Positions 8,365 to 16,163 of a DNA stretch of 64,000 nt are shown in pieces (the stretch's first letter is position 1; every line of letters starts with the position of its first letter). The stretch comes from Streptomyces toyocaensis (lineage in GTDB: Bacteria; Actinomycetota; Actinomycetes; Streptomycetales; Streptomycetaceae): NCBI RefSeq assembly GCF_000725125.1, contig NZ_JFCB01000013.1, positions 62,001 through 126,000 of the forward strand. The letters are read 5' to 3'. A model generated the notes under the pieces. That model had not been told where the DNA came from, searched no databases, and was given only the letters and a program-made list of their open reading frames with translations. The translations under genes were made by a program, and so were the position numbers.

Positions 8365-9021
8365 GTGGACGAGGTGCGCCGGCAAGGGCTGGAGCGGATT
8401 CGCTCCAAGCTCGAACTGATCACGCGGGTCGAGGCGGAGCACGGCTTCGGGGTGATCATCGAGGGGACAACGAACCCGGAGCCCGTCCCGGAGCTGCCAC
8501 AGGGGGTCAGCGAAGTGTTCGGGCTCTTCTCGCGGCTGGGCGCCGACCACTTCCGCTTCTTCCAGCCCGACGAGATCCAGGACGCAGCCGCGTGGGCGGC
8601 CCGGGAGATCGTTCCCCACTGCCCGCTGGGCACTCCCCTGACCATCGGCTGCGAGCGCCACCGCGCCCCCAGGGACATCGAGTGCGGCTCCGGCATATGG
8701 CTGGACGTGGATGACGGGGACGTCTACTACTGCGACATCGACGACTACATCCATCTGTACAAGCACCCGGACGAAACGATCGACGTCCTGGTGTTCGCCG
8801 ACGACATCGTCACGTTCTTCGACCGCTTCGTCCTCGGCCCTGCCTATCCCCAGCTTGTCGCAGCCATGATCGGACCGGGTTCTGTCACGGAACGTGACCG
8901 ACGCGGCCGGTACCGGGACACATGGTTGCGGCTGCTTGTGGAAAGCGGCCTGGCTACGGCCGACGACAGGGAGGCGATCTGGGCAATGCCGGATGTGACG
9001 CGGTTGACGCTGAGTGATTGA
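8365..9021 (+). CDS. Hypothetical protein, SUKH/SMI1-like appearance
   Basis: 218 residues if started at GTG 8365 (VDEVRRQGLERI), which follows a GCAGGGG site. An alternative ATG at 8278 lies only 3 bp after the DUF5685 stop and would add 29 unstructured residues. The protein is acidic. GVSEVFGLFSRLGADHFRFFQPDEI and WLDVDDGDVYYCDIDDY give the fold-like pattern of SMI1/KNR4 (SUKH) proteins, a group that includes many toxin-immunity proteins. That similarity is by eye and weak. Close spacing suggests co-transcription with the DUF5685 gene. Confidence 0.6.
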   Translation: MDEVRRQGLERIRSKLELITRVEAEHGFGVIIEGTTNPEPVPELPQGVSEVFGLFSRLGADHFRFFQPDEIQDAAAWAAREIVPHCPLGTPLTIGCERHRAPRDIECGSGIWLDVDDGDVYYCDIDDYIHLYKHPDETIDVLVFADDIVTFFDRFVLGPAYPQLVAAMIGPGSVTERDRRGRYRDTWLRLLVESGLATADDREAIWAMPDVTRLTLSD

Positions 9022-9135
9022 AGGCCCGCCCGTCACCAGGATGCCCAGGGTGTTGCTCTCAAAAAATCCGTTGGCGAACCACGGCAACGTTGCTAGTCTC
9101 CCGGAGACCGTGCGAGAGACGAGGAGGTGGTACCC

Positions 9136-9189
9136 GTGAACGCAGTATCGACGTGGGTGCTCCCCTCCGGGGTCACGGTCGGGCTCTAG
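9136..9189 (+). CDS. Leader peptide MNAVSTWVLPSGVTVGL upstream of hydrolase gene
   Basis: A 17-codon ORF starting at GTG 9136 with a strong GAGGAGG site 8 bp upstream encodes MNAVSTWVLPSGVTVGL and stops at 9189, 43 bp before the hydrolase start. It is followed by an inverted repeat (9195-9220). The strong ribosome-binding site, short length and following stem are typical of a translated leader (uORF) that controls transcription or translation of the downstream gene. The inducing signal is unknown. Confidence 0.55.
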   Translation: MNAVSTWVLPSGVTVGL

Positions 9190-9194
9190 GCGCC

Positions 9195-9220
9195 CGGGAG
9201 CGCCGTTCAAGAGCCTCCCG
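9195..9220 (+). promoter_or_regulatory. Stem-loop between leader ORF and hydrolase
   Basis: CGGGAG at 9195-9200 pairs with CTCCCG at 9215-9220 around a 14-nt loop, directly after the leader stop codon and just before the AAAGG ribosome-binding site of the hydrolase. The left arm also resembles the GTCTCCCGGAGAC palindrome near 9097-9109, so alternative pairings are possible, as expected of an attenuator. Confidence 0.45.
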
Positions 9221-9232
9221 AAAGGCACGACC

Positions 9233-9955
9233 GTGCACTTCACTTCCGAACAGCGCCTCGACGACGGCGTCCTCGAGCGCGAATTCACCCTCGGCGCGAT
9301 TCCCGGCACTCTGTGGACGCCTGGATCCGCGCCCGCCCCGCTGGTGCTGATGGCCCACAACAACGGCCTGCCCAAGGCGGAACCCCGGCTGGTGGCCCGA
9401 GCCCGGTACACCGCCGCTCGCGGCTACGCGGTGGCCACCATCGATGCCGTCGGATGCGGTGACCGCCCCCGTTCCGCCGCCGACGAGCAAGCCCGCGCCG
9501 ACCTCCGGCGGACGATGCGGGCCGGCGAACCGGTCGAGGACATCCTCGAGTCCATCGTCGGCCCGCTCGTCGAGAACGCGGTCCCGGAATGGCAGGCCAC
9601 TCTGGACGCCCTTCTCGAGCTGCCGGAGATCGGCGGCCCGGTCGGGTACTCCGGCGGGTGGACCGCCCTCGGTGTGCGGCTCGCGGTGGTCGAGCCGCGC
9701 ATCGCGGCCGCGGGCTTCTTCGCAGGGGGGTACGTACCCCGTGCCCAGCGCGAGGAGGCCCGGCACATCACCATTCCGCTGCTGTTCCTGCTGCAGTGGG
9801 ACGACGAGGGGAACCCCCGGCAACGGGCCCTGGACCTGTTCGACGCCTTCGGCAGCAAGGAGAAGACACTGCACGCCAATCCGGGCGGGCACACCGGCAC
9901 CCCCTGGTTCGAGCTGGAGGACGGGTGCCGGTTCCTGGACCGGCACCTGAAGTAG
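9233..9955 (+). CDS. Alpha/beta hydrolase (dienelactone-hydrolase type)
   Basis: 240 residues from GTG 9233. After a beta-rich N-terminus with LVLMAHNNGLPK (oxyanion loop region), the nucleophile elbow is GYSGGWTALG (Ser in G-x-S-G-G). FLLQWDDEGNPRQ supplies the acid and ANPGGHTGTPWF the histidine, giving a complete catalytic triad. No signal peptide. The family hydrolyses esters or activated carbonyls; substrate unknown. A translated leader and stem-loop upstream suggest inducible expression, perhaps as a detoxification gene. Confidence 0.82.
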   Translation: MHFTSEQRLDDGVLEREFTLGAIPGTLWTPGSAPAPLVLMAHNNGLPKAEPRLVARARYTAARGYAVATIDAVGCGDRPRSAADEQARADLRRTMRAGEPVEDILESIVGPLVENAVPEWQATLDALLELPEIGGPVGYSGGWTALGVRLAVVEPRIAAAGFFAGGYVPRAQREEARHITIPLLFLLQWDDEGNPRQRALDLFDAFGSKEKTLHANPGGHTGTPWFELEDGCRFLDRHLK

Positions 9956-9963
9956 GGCAGGGC

Positions 9964-9999
9964 CGTCCGCCGGGGCAGCGCGCGGTGGGCCGGCGGACG
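9964..9999 (+). terminator. Hairpin terminator after hydrolase
   Basis: A perfect 10-bp inverted repeat, CGTCCGCCGG at 9964-9973 and CCGGCGGACG at 9990-9999, begins 9 bp after the hydrolase stop codon, with a 16-nt loop. Confidence 0.65.
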
Positions 10000-10216
10000 C
10001 ACACGGGCCACGTTGTCCGCGTCGGTCCGCCGTGACTGTGCATCGCGTGCCCCCGCCGGACGGCCCCCCGTGGAGGCGGAGGCGCGCTCGGGCCGCGGTG
10101 CGGGCGAGTGCACGTCCGGCGGCGCCGAGGGGCAGGTGAACGGGGTTGCGCAGGCCCGCCAGACGCTCCCCGTGTGCCCTTGACCGTCGCGGACGGTCGC
10201 GCACGACGGGTCACAG

Positions 10217-10822
10217 TCAGCGGCCGCATCCGCTCCATCGCGTGGGGCGGTGCGACGACACCAGATGGGTCGCGGAGCGCGCCCGCTCCCACATGCCGGA
10301 CATTTGCTCGATCGGGCGCTGCTGTTCGCCGTGCAGGGCGTTGAGGACTACCAGGCACCCGGTCAGAGCCGGTACCGCCCACTGCGCGTAGGCCAACTGC
10401 CGCCGCGTCGTGTCGAGGTCGATCGGGTGCTTCTCCGCCTTCTCGGCGTCGGCGGGGTCGGAGGAGGAGGCCAGCTCGACCTTCTTGCCGAGAATGCGTG
10501 CGTAGGCCGTGGCGGCCAGAGCGGCGGCGGTGACGACGGTCTTGGCCGTAGTGGAGGCGGCCACGCCCTGCTGAGTGGCGACACGGTGCGCGTTCACGGC
10601 GAGCAACCCGCCGCCGCCGAACAGGTGCGCGCCGATCGCGGCGGCGTTGACCGGCGTCCACTTCGACCAGCCCGCCGAAGAGATCCGGTCTCGGGCCACC
10701 TCCGTGCCGCCTTCGGCCTGAGCCGCACCGTTGAGGCCCACCGCCCCCATCAGCGAGCCCCCGAACCAGGCGGCCAGGCCGAGATCGTGCAGGCTGCGGA
10801 TGGCGGTATTGCGTTCAGACAT
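10217..10822 (-). CDS. Hypothetical membrane protein
   Basis: 201 residues from the ATG at 10822, which follows AAGGAGCCCCGT. Four hydrophobic or amphipathic segments are visible: around LGLAAWFGGSLMGAVGLNGAA (~12-32), the AAAIGAHLFGGGGLLAVNA region (~58-76), the VVTAAALAATAYARILG region (~92-110) and YAQWAVPALTGCLVVLNALHG (~145-165). The sequence opens with SERNTAIRSLHDLGLAAWFG. I do not recognise a catalytic motif. It stands alone on the minus strand. The longer open frame to 11074 lacks coding character. Confidence 0.7.
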   Translation of the reverse strand: MSERNTAIRSLHDLGLAAWFGGSLMGAVGLNGAAQAEGGTEVARDRISSAGWSKWTPVNAAAIGAHLFGGGGLLAVNAHRVATQQGVAASTTAKTVVTAAALAATAYARILGKKVELASSSDPADAEKAEKHPIDLDTTRRQLAYAQWAVPALTGCLVVLNALHGEQQRPIEQMSGMWERARSATHLVSSHRPTRWSGCGR

Positions 10823-11120
10823 ACGGGGCTCCTTCGCGGGCGTGTTGCAGGTCTTGGTCGAGGTGGAGGTGATCCCTGTCCCAGCCTCACCGGACTCCAC
10901 GGGCCTCGCCATCACGGCAGGCCATATGGGTGCACACCGCAAGGCGACGTACCCGGAGCGGGCAAGGACCGTGGCCCGCGCGGTTGCGACCAGATCGCCG
11001 CCGCAGGAGCTGAGCCGGGCGTCGAGGTGCAGGCCGGCGGAGCTGAAACGGCGCCGGGCGGCTCGGCCGCACACATGCTCCTGGCGAGCACAGGACGCGC
11101 GTCACCTGAAACCCTGGGTC

Positions 11121-11762
11121 CTATCCTGGCCGGACGGAGAGAAGGGCGTTCACAGCGACGACGCCGTCGACGCCCTGGCAGAGGCCCACGACCACGGGGA
11201 CGAGACGCGGTTCAGGGACGTGTCCCCGCAAGGTGAGGGCCCCGTCCCGCACCTCCACCGCGACCGTTCCCTCGTCCAGGCCCAGGATGCGCCCCAGGAC
11301 GTCCCGCTCGACCTCGCCGCGGATCTCGGCGTCGGAGCGGATGAAGGCGTCGAGCAGGTCGCTGCGGGTGACGATGCCGGTGAGGAGCCCGTCGTCGCCG
11401 ACCACCGGCAACTGCTTGACGTGCCGCCTGCGGAGCTCCCGCGCGGCCCGGGGGATCGTCCAGTCGGCGCGGGCGGTGAAGACGGGGCTGCTCATGAGCG
11501 TGCCCGCGGTTCGGGCCCGGGCCTTGCCCCAGGAGCGTTCGTCGTTCCCGTTCTGACCCTGCGGATCGGGCATGCCGGTCTCGTGGCGCAGCACGTCGGA
11601 CGCGGACACGACACCGACGGGCGCGCCGTCGTCGTCCACGACCGGGGCCGCGACGATGTCGTTGGCGTCCAGCAGGGCGGCGACCTGCTGCAACGGTGTG
11701 TCGGGACGAAAGGTGACGACCTCCTCGGTCATCACGTCACCGACCGTGCGGCGATACAGCAT
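11121..11762 (-). CDS. CBS-domain pair plus BON domain protein
   Basis: 213 residues from the ATG at 11762, preceded by GGAGGAGG. Residues ~5-65 form the first CBS motif (VGDVMTEEVVTFRPDTPLQQ ... VGVVSASDVL). Residues ~90-150 form the second (AGTLMSSPVFTARADWTIPRAA ... LTGIVTRSDLLDAF). A C-terminal BON domain follows (VAVEVRDGALTLRGHVP ... GVDGVVAVNALL). CBS pairs sense adenine nucleotides, and BON domains often contact membranes or proteins. In streptomycetes such proteins are scattered stress-associated singletons. The upstream extension to 11888 is arginine-rich and probably non-coding. Confidence 0.85.
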   Translation of the reverse strand: MLYRRTVGDVMTEEVVTFRPDTPLQQVAALLDANDIVAAPVVDDDGAPVGVVSASDVLRHETGMPDPQGQNGNDERSWGKARARTAGTLMSSPVFTARADWTIPRAARELRRRHVKQLPVVGDDGLLTGIVTRSDLLDAFIRSDAEIRGEVERDVLGRILGLDEGTVAVEVRDGALTLRGHVPEPRLVPVVVGLCQGVDGVVAVNALLSVRPG

Positions 11763-12032
11763 GGCATCGGCCTCCTCCGCTTCGCGACGGGGCGGCCGCG
11801 CGCGGAGCCCGGCGACCCGCGCGCGGCGCCGTCCGCCTCCGAGCCCTCGCCGGCTCGTCCACGCCGTCTTCCCCCACCATGACAGCACCGCCTCGCTCCG
11901 GCGACCAGTGCCGTTCGGCCCGGGAGGGGGCCGGAGCCGACCAGGCGGGTCACCAGCGGTGACAGACGGTGTTCAAGCGTAGGGAAACCGACTTGGCGCG
12001 CGGTCGGTCCGGAACCTTGATGTCAGCTGATG

Positions 12033-12728
12033 TCAGCTTGTGGCGTCGACCAGCCGCTTCATCCCGGGCTGGTCGGTCACGCAGCCCACCAGGCCGAGCG
12101 TCCGGGCGAGCGCCAGGTCGCCCTCGTCGTTGACGGTCCAGGCCATGACGTCGATGCCTGCCGCGCCGCACTTCTCCACGATGGCCCGGTTCAGCTGGCG
12201 CAACTCCACGCTGACCAGGGCCGAGCCGATCTTCCGCGCGCGGTCGACGAAGTCGTCGCGGTGTGCGCTGGCGCCTGCGACCAGCGCGGTGCGGGCGTGT
12301 GGCAGCATGCTGTGGATCTCGTGCAGAGCAACGTCGTGGAACGACAGCACCGAGACACGGCCCAGGAGATCGCGGTCGGTAAGGACCTTGGCGAGCGACT
12401 GGGCCGCGGCCACATCCTTGATCTCTGCCTGGATCGGCAGCGTCGGCCCGACGGCGTCCAGCACCTCCCCGAACGTGGGGATGCGCTCGCCGAGACCGGC
12501 GTCGAGCTCTTTGAGCCGGCGCAACTCCAGGTCGGCGATCGGACCCGAACCGTCCGTCGTGCGGTCCAGGGTCTCGTCGTGCATGACGACCAGCTCGCCG
12601 TCCCTGCTCAGATGCAGGTCGAGTTCGATACCGTCCAGCCCCTCCCGTTCGGCCCGCAGGAACGAGCGCAGGGTGTTCTCCGGCTCGGCGGCCATGACAC
12701 CGCGGTGGCCGATGGTGAAGAAAGACAC
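12033..12728 (-). CDS. Glycerophosphodiester phosphodiesterase family protein
   Basis: 231 residues from GTG 12728, chosen because an AAGGA site sits 8 bp upstream and VSFFTIGHRG is the usual family start; the frame is open to 12803. The catalytic core is complete: HRG (~8-10), EPENTLRSF, GIELDLHLSRDGELVVMHDETLDRTT (metal ligands E, D and catalytic H), PIQAEIK and AWTVNDEGDL near the end. The enzyme hydrolyses glycerophosphodiesters to sn-glycerol 3-phosphate and an alcohol, recycling phospholipid or teichoic head groups. There is no signal peptide, so it is probably cytoplasmic. Confidence 0.88.
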   Translation of the reverse strand: MSFFTIGHRGVMAAEPENTLRSFLRAEREGLDGIELDLHLSRDGELVVMHDETLDRTTDGSGPIADLELRRLKELDAGLGERIPTFGEVLDAVGPTLPIQAEIKDVAAAQSLAKVLTDRDLLGRVSVLSFHDVALHEIHSMLPHARTALVAGASAHRDDFVDRARKIGSALVSVELRQLNRAIVEKCGAAGIDVMAWTVNDEGDLALARTLGLVGCVTDQPGMKRLVDATS

Positions 12729-13172
12729 TCGGTTGCCGTCCTTGAATGGGGTGGTCAGGGGCAGCGGCACGAGTGCGGTGCCCCCGGCGGGCGGAGGTCG
12801 CACCGCCCATGGCAGCGATCAAGCGTAACGGGTCCGCCCTGCGCAGGCCGAGCGGGACAAACGGCACCGCACACAGCAGGGCCTCGCCTAGTTCCGCTGG
12901 CCGCGCCTGAGACACAGGCAGCGAGGGCCGTCAATCCGCGGTCAGCACGAACCGCCGTGGGAGCAGCTGCTCGAAGAGCCAGGGCTTCGGGCGGTCCGCC
13001 GTCGGGACGAGGCGACCGCGACGACCCATGTCGCTGCGGTCGCCAAGACGACGGACCTCCCCCTGGGGCGGCCAACTCGGCTGACCTTTCGCTCGCTTGG
13101 CAGGTGCGACCGGGGGTAGCCGAAAGGTCCTCAGACGTGGTTCAGGAACGAACGAGCGAGGGGAGCCGGAGC
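12729..13172. other. Intergenic region
   Basis: 444 bp between the glycerophosphodiesterase and a plus-strand small membrane gene. No convincing gene is seen. The sequence just before 13172 (GAGGGGAGCCGGAGC) supplies a ribosome-binding site. Confidence 0.4.
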
Positions 13173-13442
13173 ATGGACGTGTCTCGAACGCAGGGCGGAG
13201 GGGAACTCGGTGACCTCGAGCCGGGCACGGGACAGCGGGCGCAGTTGCGCGCACGGGTCATCGACATCGCCCTGGCAGCACTGTGCCTGGTGCTGGCGCT
13301 GTGGACGGTGTGGAGTGTCGTGGGCCTGGTGCGCGGGACGGCGGGATGGGCGTACAGCGTGGTCGCCTGCGCACTGCTGGGGGTTGCCCTCACCGCCCGG
13401 ACGGCGGGCATCCGGCGCAGGAGCCTCCGGTCGGGCCGTTAG
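13173..13442 (+). CDS. Small membrane protein
   Basis: 89 residues from the ATG at 13173 with AGGGGAG upstream. A ~30-residue polar N-terminus is followed by two transmembrane segments, VIDIALAALCLVLALWTVW (~29-48) and WAYSVVACALLGVALTARTA (~59-78), and a basic tail RRRSLRSGR. Third-position G/C is high. Function unknown. The longer frame back to 12030 is antisense to the glycerophosphodiesterase gene and is not used. Confidence 0.6.
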   Translation: MDVSRTQGGGELGDLEPGTGQRAQLRARVIDIALAALCLVLALWTVWSVVGLVRGTAGWAYSVVACALLGVALTARTAGIRRRSLRSGR

Positions 13443-13481
13443 GCGGCGGGGGACCGGATCAACACCGCTTCCGGCGGCCAT

Positions 13482-13724
13482 GTGGGGGCCCACGTGCTGC
13501 TCACCGTCCTCCTGGGCTCGGCTCTGAGCATGCTGCTATCGCCGGGCGAGTCGGCTCTCGTGGTGCTGATGCGGGCGGCTGTGATGTCGGCGTGCTCCGT
13601 GGCCTTCCTGCCGCCGCTGACAGGGCAGGGCGGTCGGCAACTCCGGCGCCTGTGTGACGTACGCGAAACGCTCCGGGGCACGAGCGGCCCGCGGCCGCGG
13701 CGGGAGCGACCAACGACGACGTGA
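13482..13724 (+). CDS. Possible second small membrane protein
   Basis: 80 residues from GTG 13482. Almost every codon ends in G or C. The N-terminal half has two hydrophobic stretches (VLLTVLLGSALSMLL and ALVVLMRAAVMSACSVAFLP), and the C-terminal third is basic and proline/arginine-rich. It sits 39 bp after the preceding small membrane gene and 19 bp before the RNA-ligase-like gene, so all three may be one transcript. There is no obvious ribosome-binding site and no recognisable family, so it could be a chance frame. Confidence 0.4.
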   Translation: MGAHVLLTVLLGSALSMLLSPGESALVVLMRAAVMSACSVAFLPPLTGQGGRQLRRLCDVRETLRGTSGPRPRRERPTTT

Positions 13725-13743
13725 CCACGGGTAGGCTGCTGCG

Positions 13744-14277
13744 GTGCGTACGGTCGAGCTCCTGTTGGACGAAGCGGCAGAGCTGGCGGTCCGGGAGGCC
13801 TGGCGGCGGCTCGCGGATGCGGGGCTTCCCAGCCAGGCGCGCCACCGCTCACCGACCAACAGCCCACACCTCACCCTGGCCGCCTGCCCGGAGCTGACCG
13901 CGCCGATCCGGTGGGAGCTCGCCGAGGTGGCCGCCGCCCTGCCGCTGCCGGTGCGTTTCACGGGCCTGATCCGCTTCGAGCGGCCCACCTCGGTGCTGGC
14001 CTGGTCGCTGGATCTCGACTCCGCGCTGGCCGGCTTGCACCGCCGGGTGTGGGAGGCGGTGGCCTCCGACAGCCCACCCGATACCCTCAGCCCATTCCAC
14101 GCACCCGGGCGCTGGAGCCCGCACGTCACTCTCGGCCGCACCCGGCGGGCGGGTGCCTTCGCCGGCCGGCGCGTCCCCGGACTGCTGCCGGCGCCGCCAC
14201 TGTCGGTCCGGCTCACCACACTGCGCAGTTACGACACCGAGACCGGCACCCTGGAGGAACTGCAGCCCCGCCCCTGA
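13744..14277 (+). CDS. 2'-5' RNA ligase family (2H phosphoesterase) protein
   Basis: 177 residues from GTG 13744. The two H-x-T/S-x catalytic motifs of the 2H superfamily are present: SPHLTLAACPE (~38) and SPHVTLGRTRR (~123). The spacing is normal. The family opens 2',3'-cyclic phosphates or joins RNA ends (ThpR/LigT type). The second motif is preceded by FHAPGRWSPH, typical of the group. Physiological role unknown. Confidence 0.82.
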   Translation: MRTVELLLDEAAELAVREAWRRLADAGLPSQARHRSPTNSPHLTLAACPELTAPIRWELAEVAAALPLPVRFTGLIRFERPTSVLAWSLDLDSALAGLHRRVWEAVASDSPPDTLSPFHAPGRWSPHVTLGRTRRAGAFAGRRVPGLLPAPPLSVRLTTLRSYDTETGTLEELQPRP

Positions 14278-14361
14278 GGGCCGTCCAACTCGACCGGATC
14301 AGTGGTGGGGCGTCGTGCCACAGGGGTGGTGTGCGCCGACGAACGGTACGGCTGATTCGAA

Positions 14362-14553
14362 TCAGGAGCCGGCTCCCACCGCCGGGTTGTCATCGCTCAG
14401 CACCGGGGCACTGCGCACGAGGCGCAATGCCGTCGTCAGAAGAAGGCCACCGACGACGTTGCCCAGGACCGCCCAGGCCAGCCCCCCGAGCCAGTCGGCG
14501 TAACCGTAGGACGTGTTGCCGGTGTGCAGGCCGGCGAACGCGATCAGGGAGTC
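14362..14553 (-). pseudogene. Formate/nitrite transporter, C-terminal remnant
   Basis: The minus-strand reading LIAFAGLHTGNTSYGYADW then LGGLAWAVLGNVVGGLLLTTALRLVRS is the last transmembrane helix region of the FNT (FocA/NirC-like) channel family, with the conserved LGNxVGG motif. The remaining ~200 residues are absent. Directly upstream the sequence changes to a plus-strand MFS fragment, so this is a truncated relic. Confidence 0.55.
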
Positions 14554-14557
14554 CACC

Positions 14558-14698
14558 GGGGCGGCCGGCCTCCTGGTACTCGCCCTGGCCGTCGGCACCG
14601 AGGGCGGATACGTGCCGGGCGTTCTGCCGGGACTGCTGCTCAGCGGTTCGGGACAGGGGATGGCGTTCACCGGAATGGTCATCACCGGGACATCGCCA
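14558..14698 (+). pseudogene. MFS transporter fragment
   Basis: GAAGLLVLALAVGTEGGYVP, then GVLPGLLLSGSGQGMAFTGM and VITGT, match the motif-C/TM region of drug-efflux MFS transporters (LLPGLLLxGxGxGxAFxG). No start and no further transmembrane segments exist in frame. It abuts the formate-channel remnant in the opposite direction, marking a recombination junction. Confidence 0.5.
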
Positions 14699-15379
14699 CG
14701 GCTGCCGCACCGTCGGCACTGCTCCTCCTCATCCGTACCGGGCACGAGTCCGTCCCGGTGTCCCGACCAGACCAGCCTTCCCAGCACAGGACCGGAGGTC
14801 ATCGATGAACACGGCCCGCATACTCGACAGGACCGGACCCCCGGCAGGCCCGGCAATCGGTGGACGACTTCGAGAAGGAACACGACACATAATTCAGTCA
14901 CCTGGTCCACTTCGGACCCGAGCTGCTGGAGTCGCTGCATGCCCCGGTGCTCTGCCGGACAACGACGTGTGGCGTCCGCCAGCCGTCCGGAAGTGGTCGA
15001 GCGGATGGCTGTCGTCACGACGGTCGCCAACCTTCCGTACCCGGGACGACCGTCATCGGCCCGCGCGCGAGGGGCACATCCTGGCCGAGCGCCTCGGCGT
15101 CCTGTCCCAGAAACGGGGCTGGACGCCACAGGCACGTGAACCCGAGTCCGGCCACGGATCGCAGCTGCCGCACCGTACTGCGCCTTCGCGGGCTTCGCTG
15201 CTGCAGGCGAGGACCGTCCGAGGGCCACGACGGGCCAGTTCCCTGCTCCGCAGAGTCGATGCCGCTGTTGGCGCCGGCGGCACCGCAGTGCGGCCGCTCT
15301 GGTCGGGGTGTGGCTCGCGTTCCAGCCCGTCGTGGCGGAGTTCCTTGCTGGGAAGGGTGTCGCCGAAGCCTACGAACCG
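14699..15379. other. Decayed sequence without an intact gene
   Basis: 680 bp in which no frame on either strand keeps normal streptomycete codon bias for long. Possible relics are ESLHAPVLCR-type and EGHILAERLGVLSQKRGW-type plus-strand fragments that I cannot assign. The stretch follows two transporter fragments and looks like accumulated gene debris. Confidence 0.4.
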
Positions 15380-16138
15380 TCAGGCCGAGGCTCCACTGTC
15401 GATGACCAGGTCGGTGCCGACCACCGCGCCGGCCGCGGGCGAGGTGAGGTAGAGCACCGCGGCCGCCACTTCTTCGGCTTCCGCCACCCGGCCGAGCGGA
15501 GTCGCCGTCTTCATCCGCTCGGTACGGCCGGCCTCGGTCTCACCGGGCAGCAGCGACATGGAGGTGGCAGCGGGACCCGGGCTGACCGCGTTGATGCGGA
15601 TGCCCTGGTGGATGTGGTCGAGAGCGGCGGCGCGGGTCAGCGCGGAGACCGCTGCCTTCGAGGTGATGTACGCGGCAGCGTTCGGGATCCGCAGGTGTGC
15701 GCCCAGATTGGAGGAGATGTTGACGATGGCGCCGCCGCCGTTTCCCTTCATGTGCGCGATTTCGTGCTTCATGGCCAGCCAGACGCCGGTGACATTGGTC
15801 CGCAGTACCGCGTCCCAGTCCTCCTCGCTCACCTCGCCGACGGGTACGGTGCCGCGGAGTATTCCGGCGTTGTTGACCGCGATGTCCAGTCCGCCGGAGC
15901 GGGTGACGCTCTCGCGTACCAGGTTCTGGAGCTGGCCGGAGTCGGTGACATCGGCGGTGACGGCGGTGGCCGTGCCGCCGGTGGCCTCGATGAGACCGAC
16001 CGTCTCGGCCAGGGAGGCCGCGGTGCGTCCCGCAGCGACCACGGATGCGCCCTCGGCGGCGAAGGCGAGCGCGATTGCGCGGCCGAGGCCGGAGCCTGCG
16101 CCGGTGACGAGGACGGCCTTGCCGGTGAAGCGGTTCAT
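15380..16138 (-). CDS. Short-chain dehydrogenase/reductase (SDR)
   Basis: 252 residues. It is a classical SDR: TGAGSGLGRA (cofactor loop, ~12-21), NNAGIL (~90), catalytic Ser in IVNISSNLG, and YITSK (Tyr-x-x-x-Lys, ~157-161). RTAASL after the second strand, with Arg, favours NADP(H). It oxidises or reduces an unknown alcohol/carbonyl. It is followed on its upstream side by the MFS pump gene with a 25-bp gap, so pump and dehydrogenase form an operon under the TetR repressor. Confidence 0.88.
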   Translation of the reverse strand: MNRFTGKAVLVTGAGSGLGRAIALAFAAEGASVVAAGRTAASLAETVGLIEATGGTATAVTADVTDSGQLQNLVRESVTRSGGLDIAVNNAGILRGTVPVGEVSEEDWDAVLRTNVTGVWLAMKHEIAHMKGNGGGAIVNISSNLGAHLRIPNAAAYITSKAAVSALTRAAALDHIHQGIRINAVSPGPAATSMSLLPGETEAGRTERMKTATPLGRVAEAEEVAAAVLYLTSPAAGAVVGTDLVIDSGASA

Positions 16139-16163
16139 TTCGGTGGCTCCCTTGAGTGACGGA

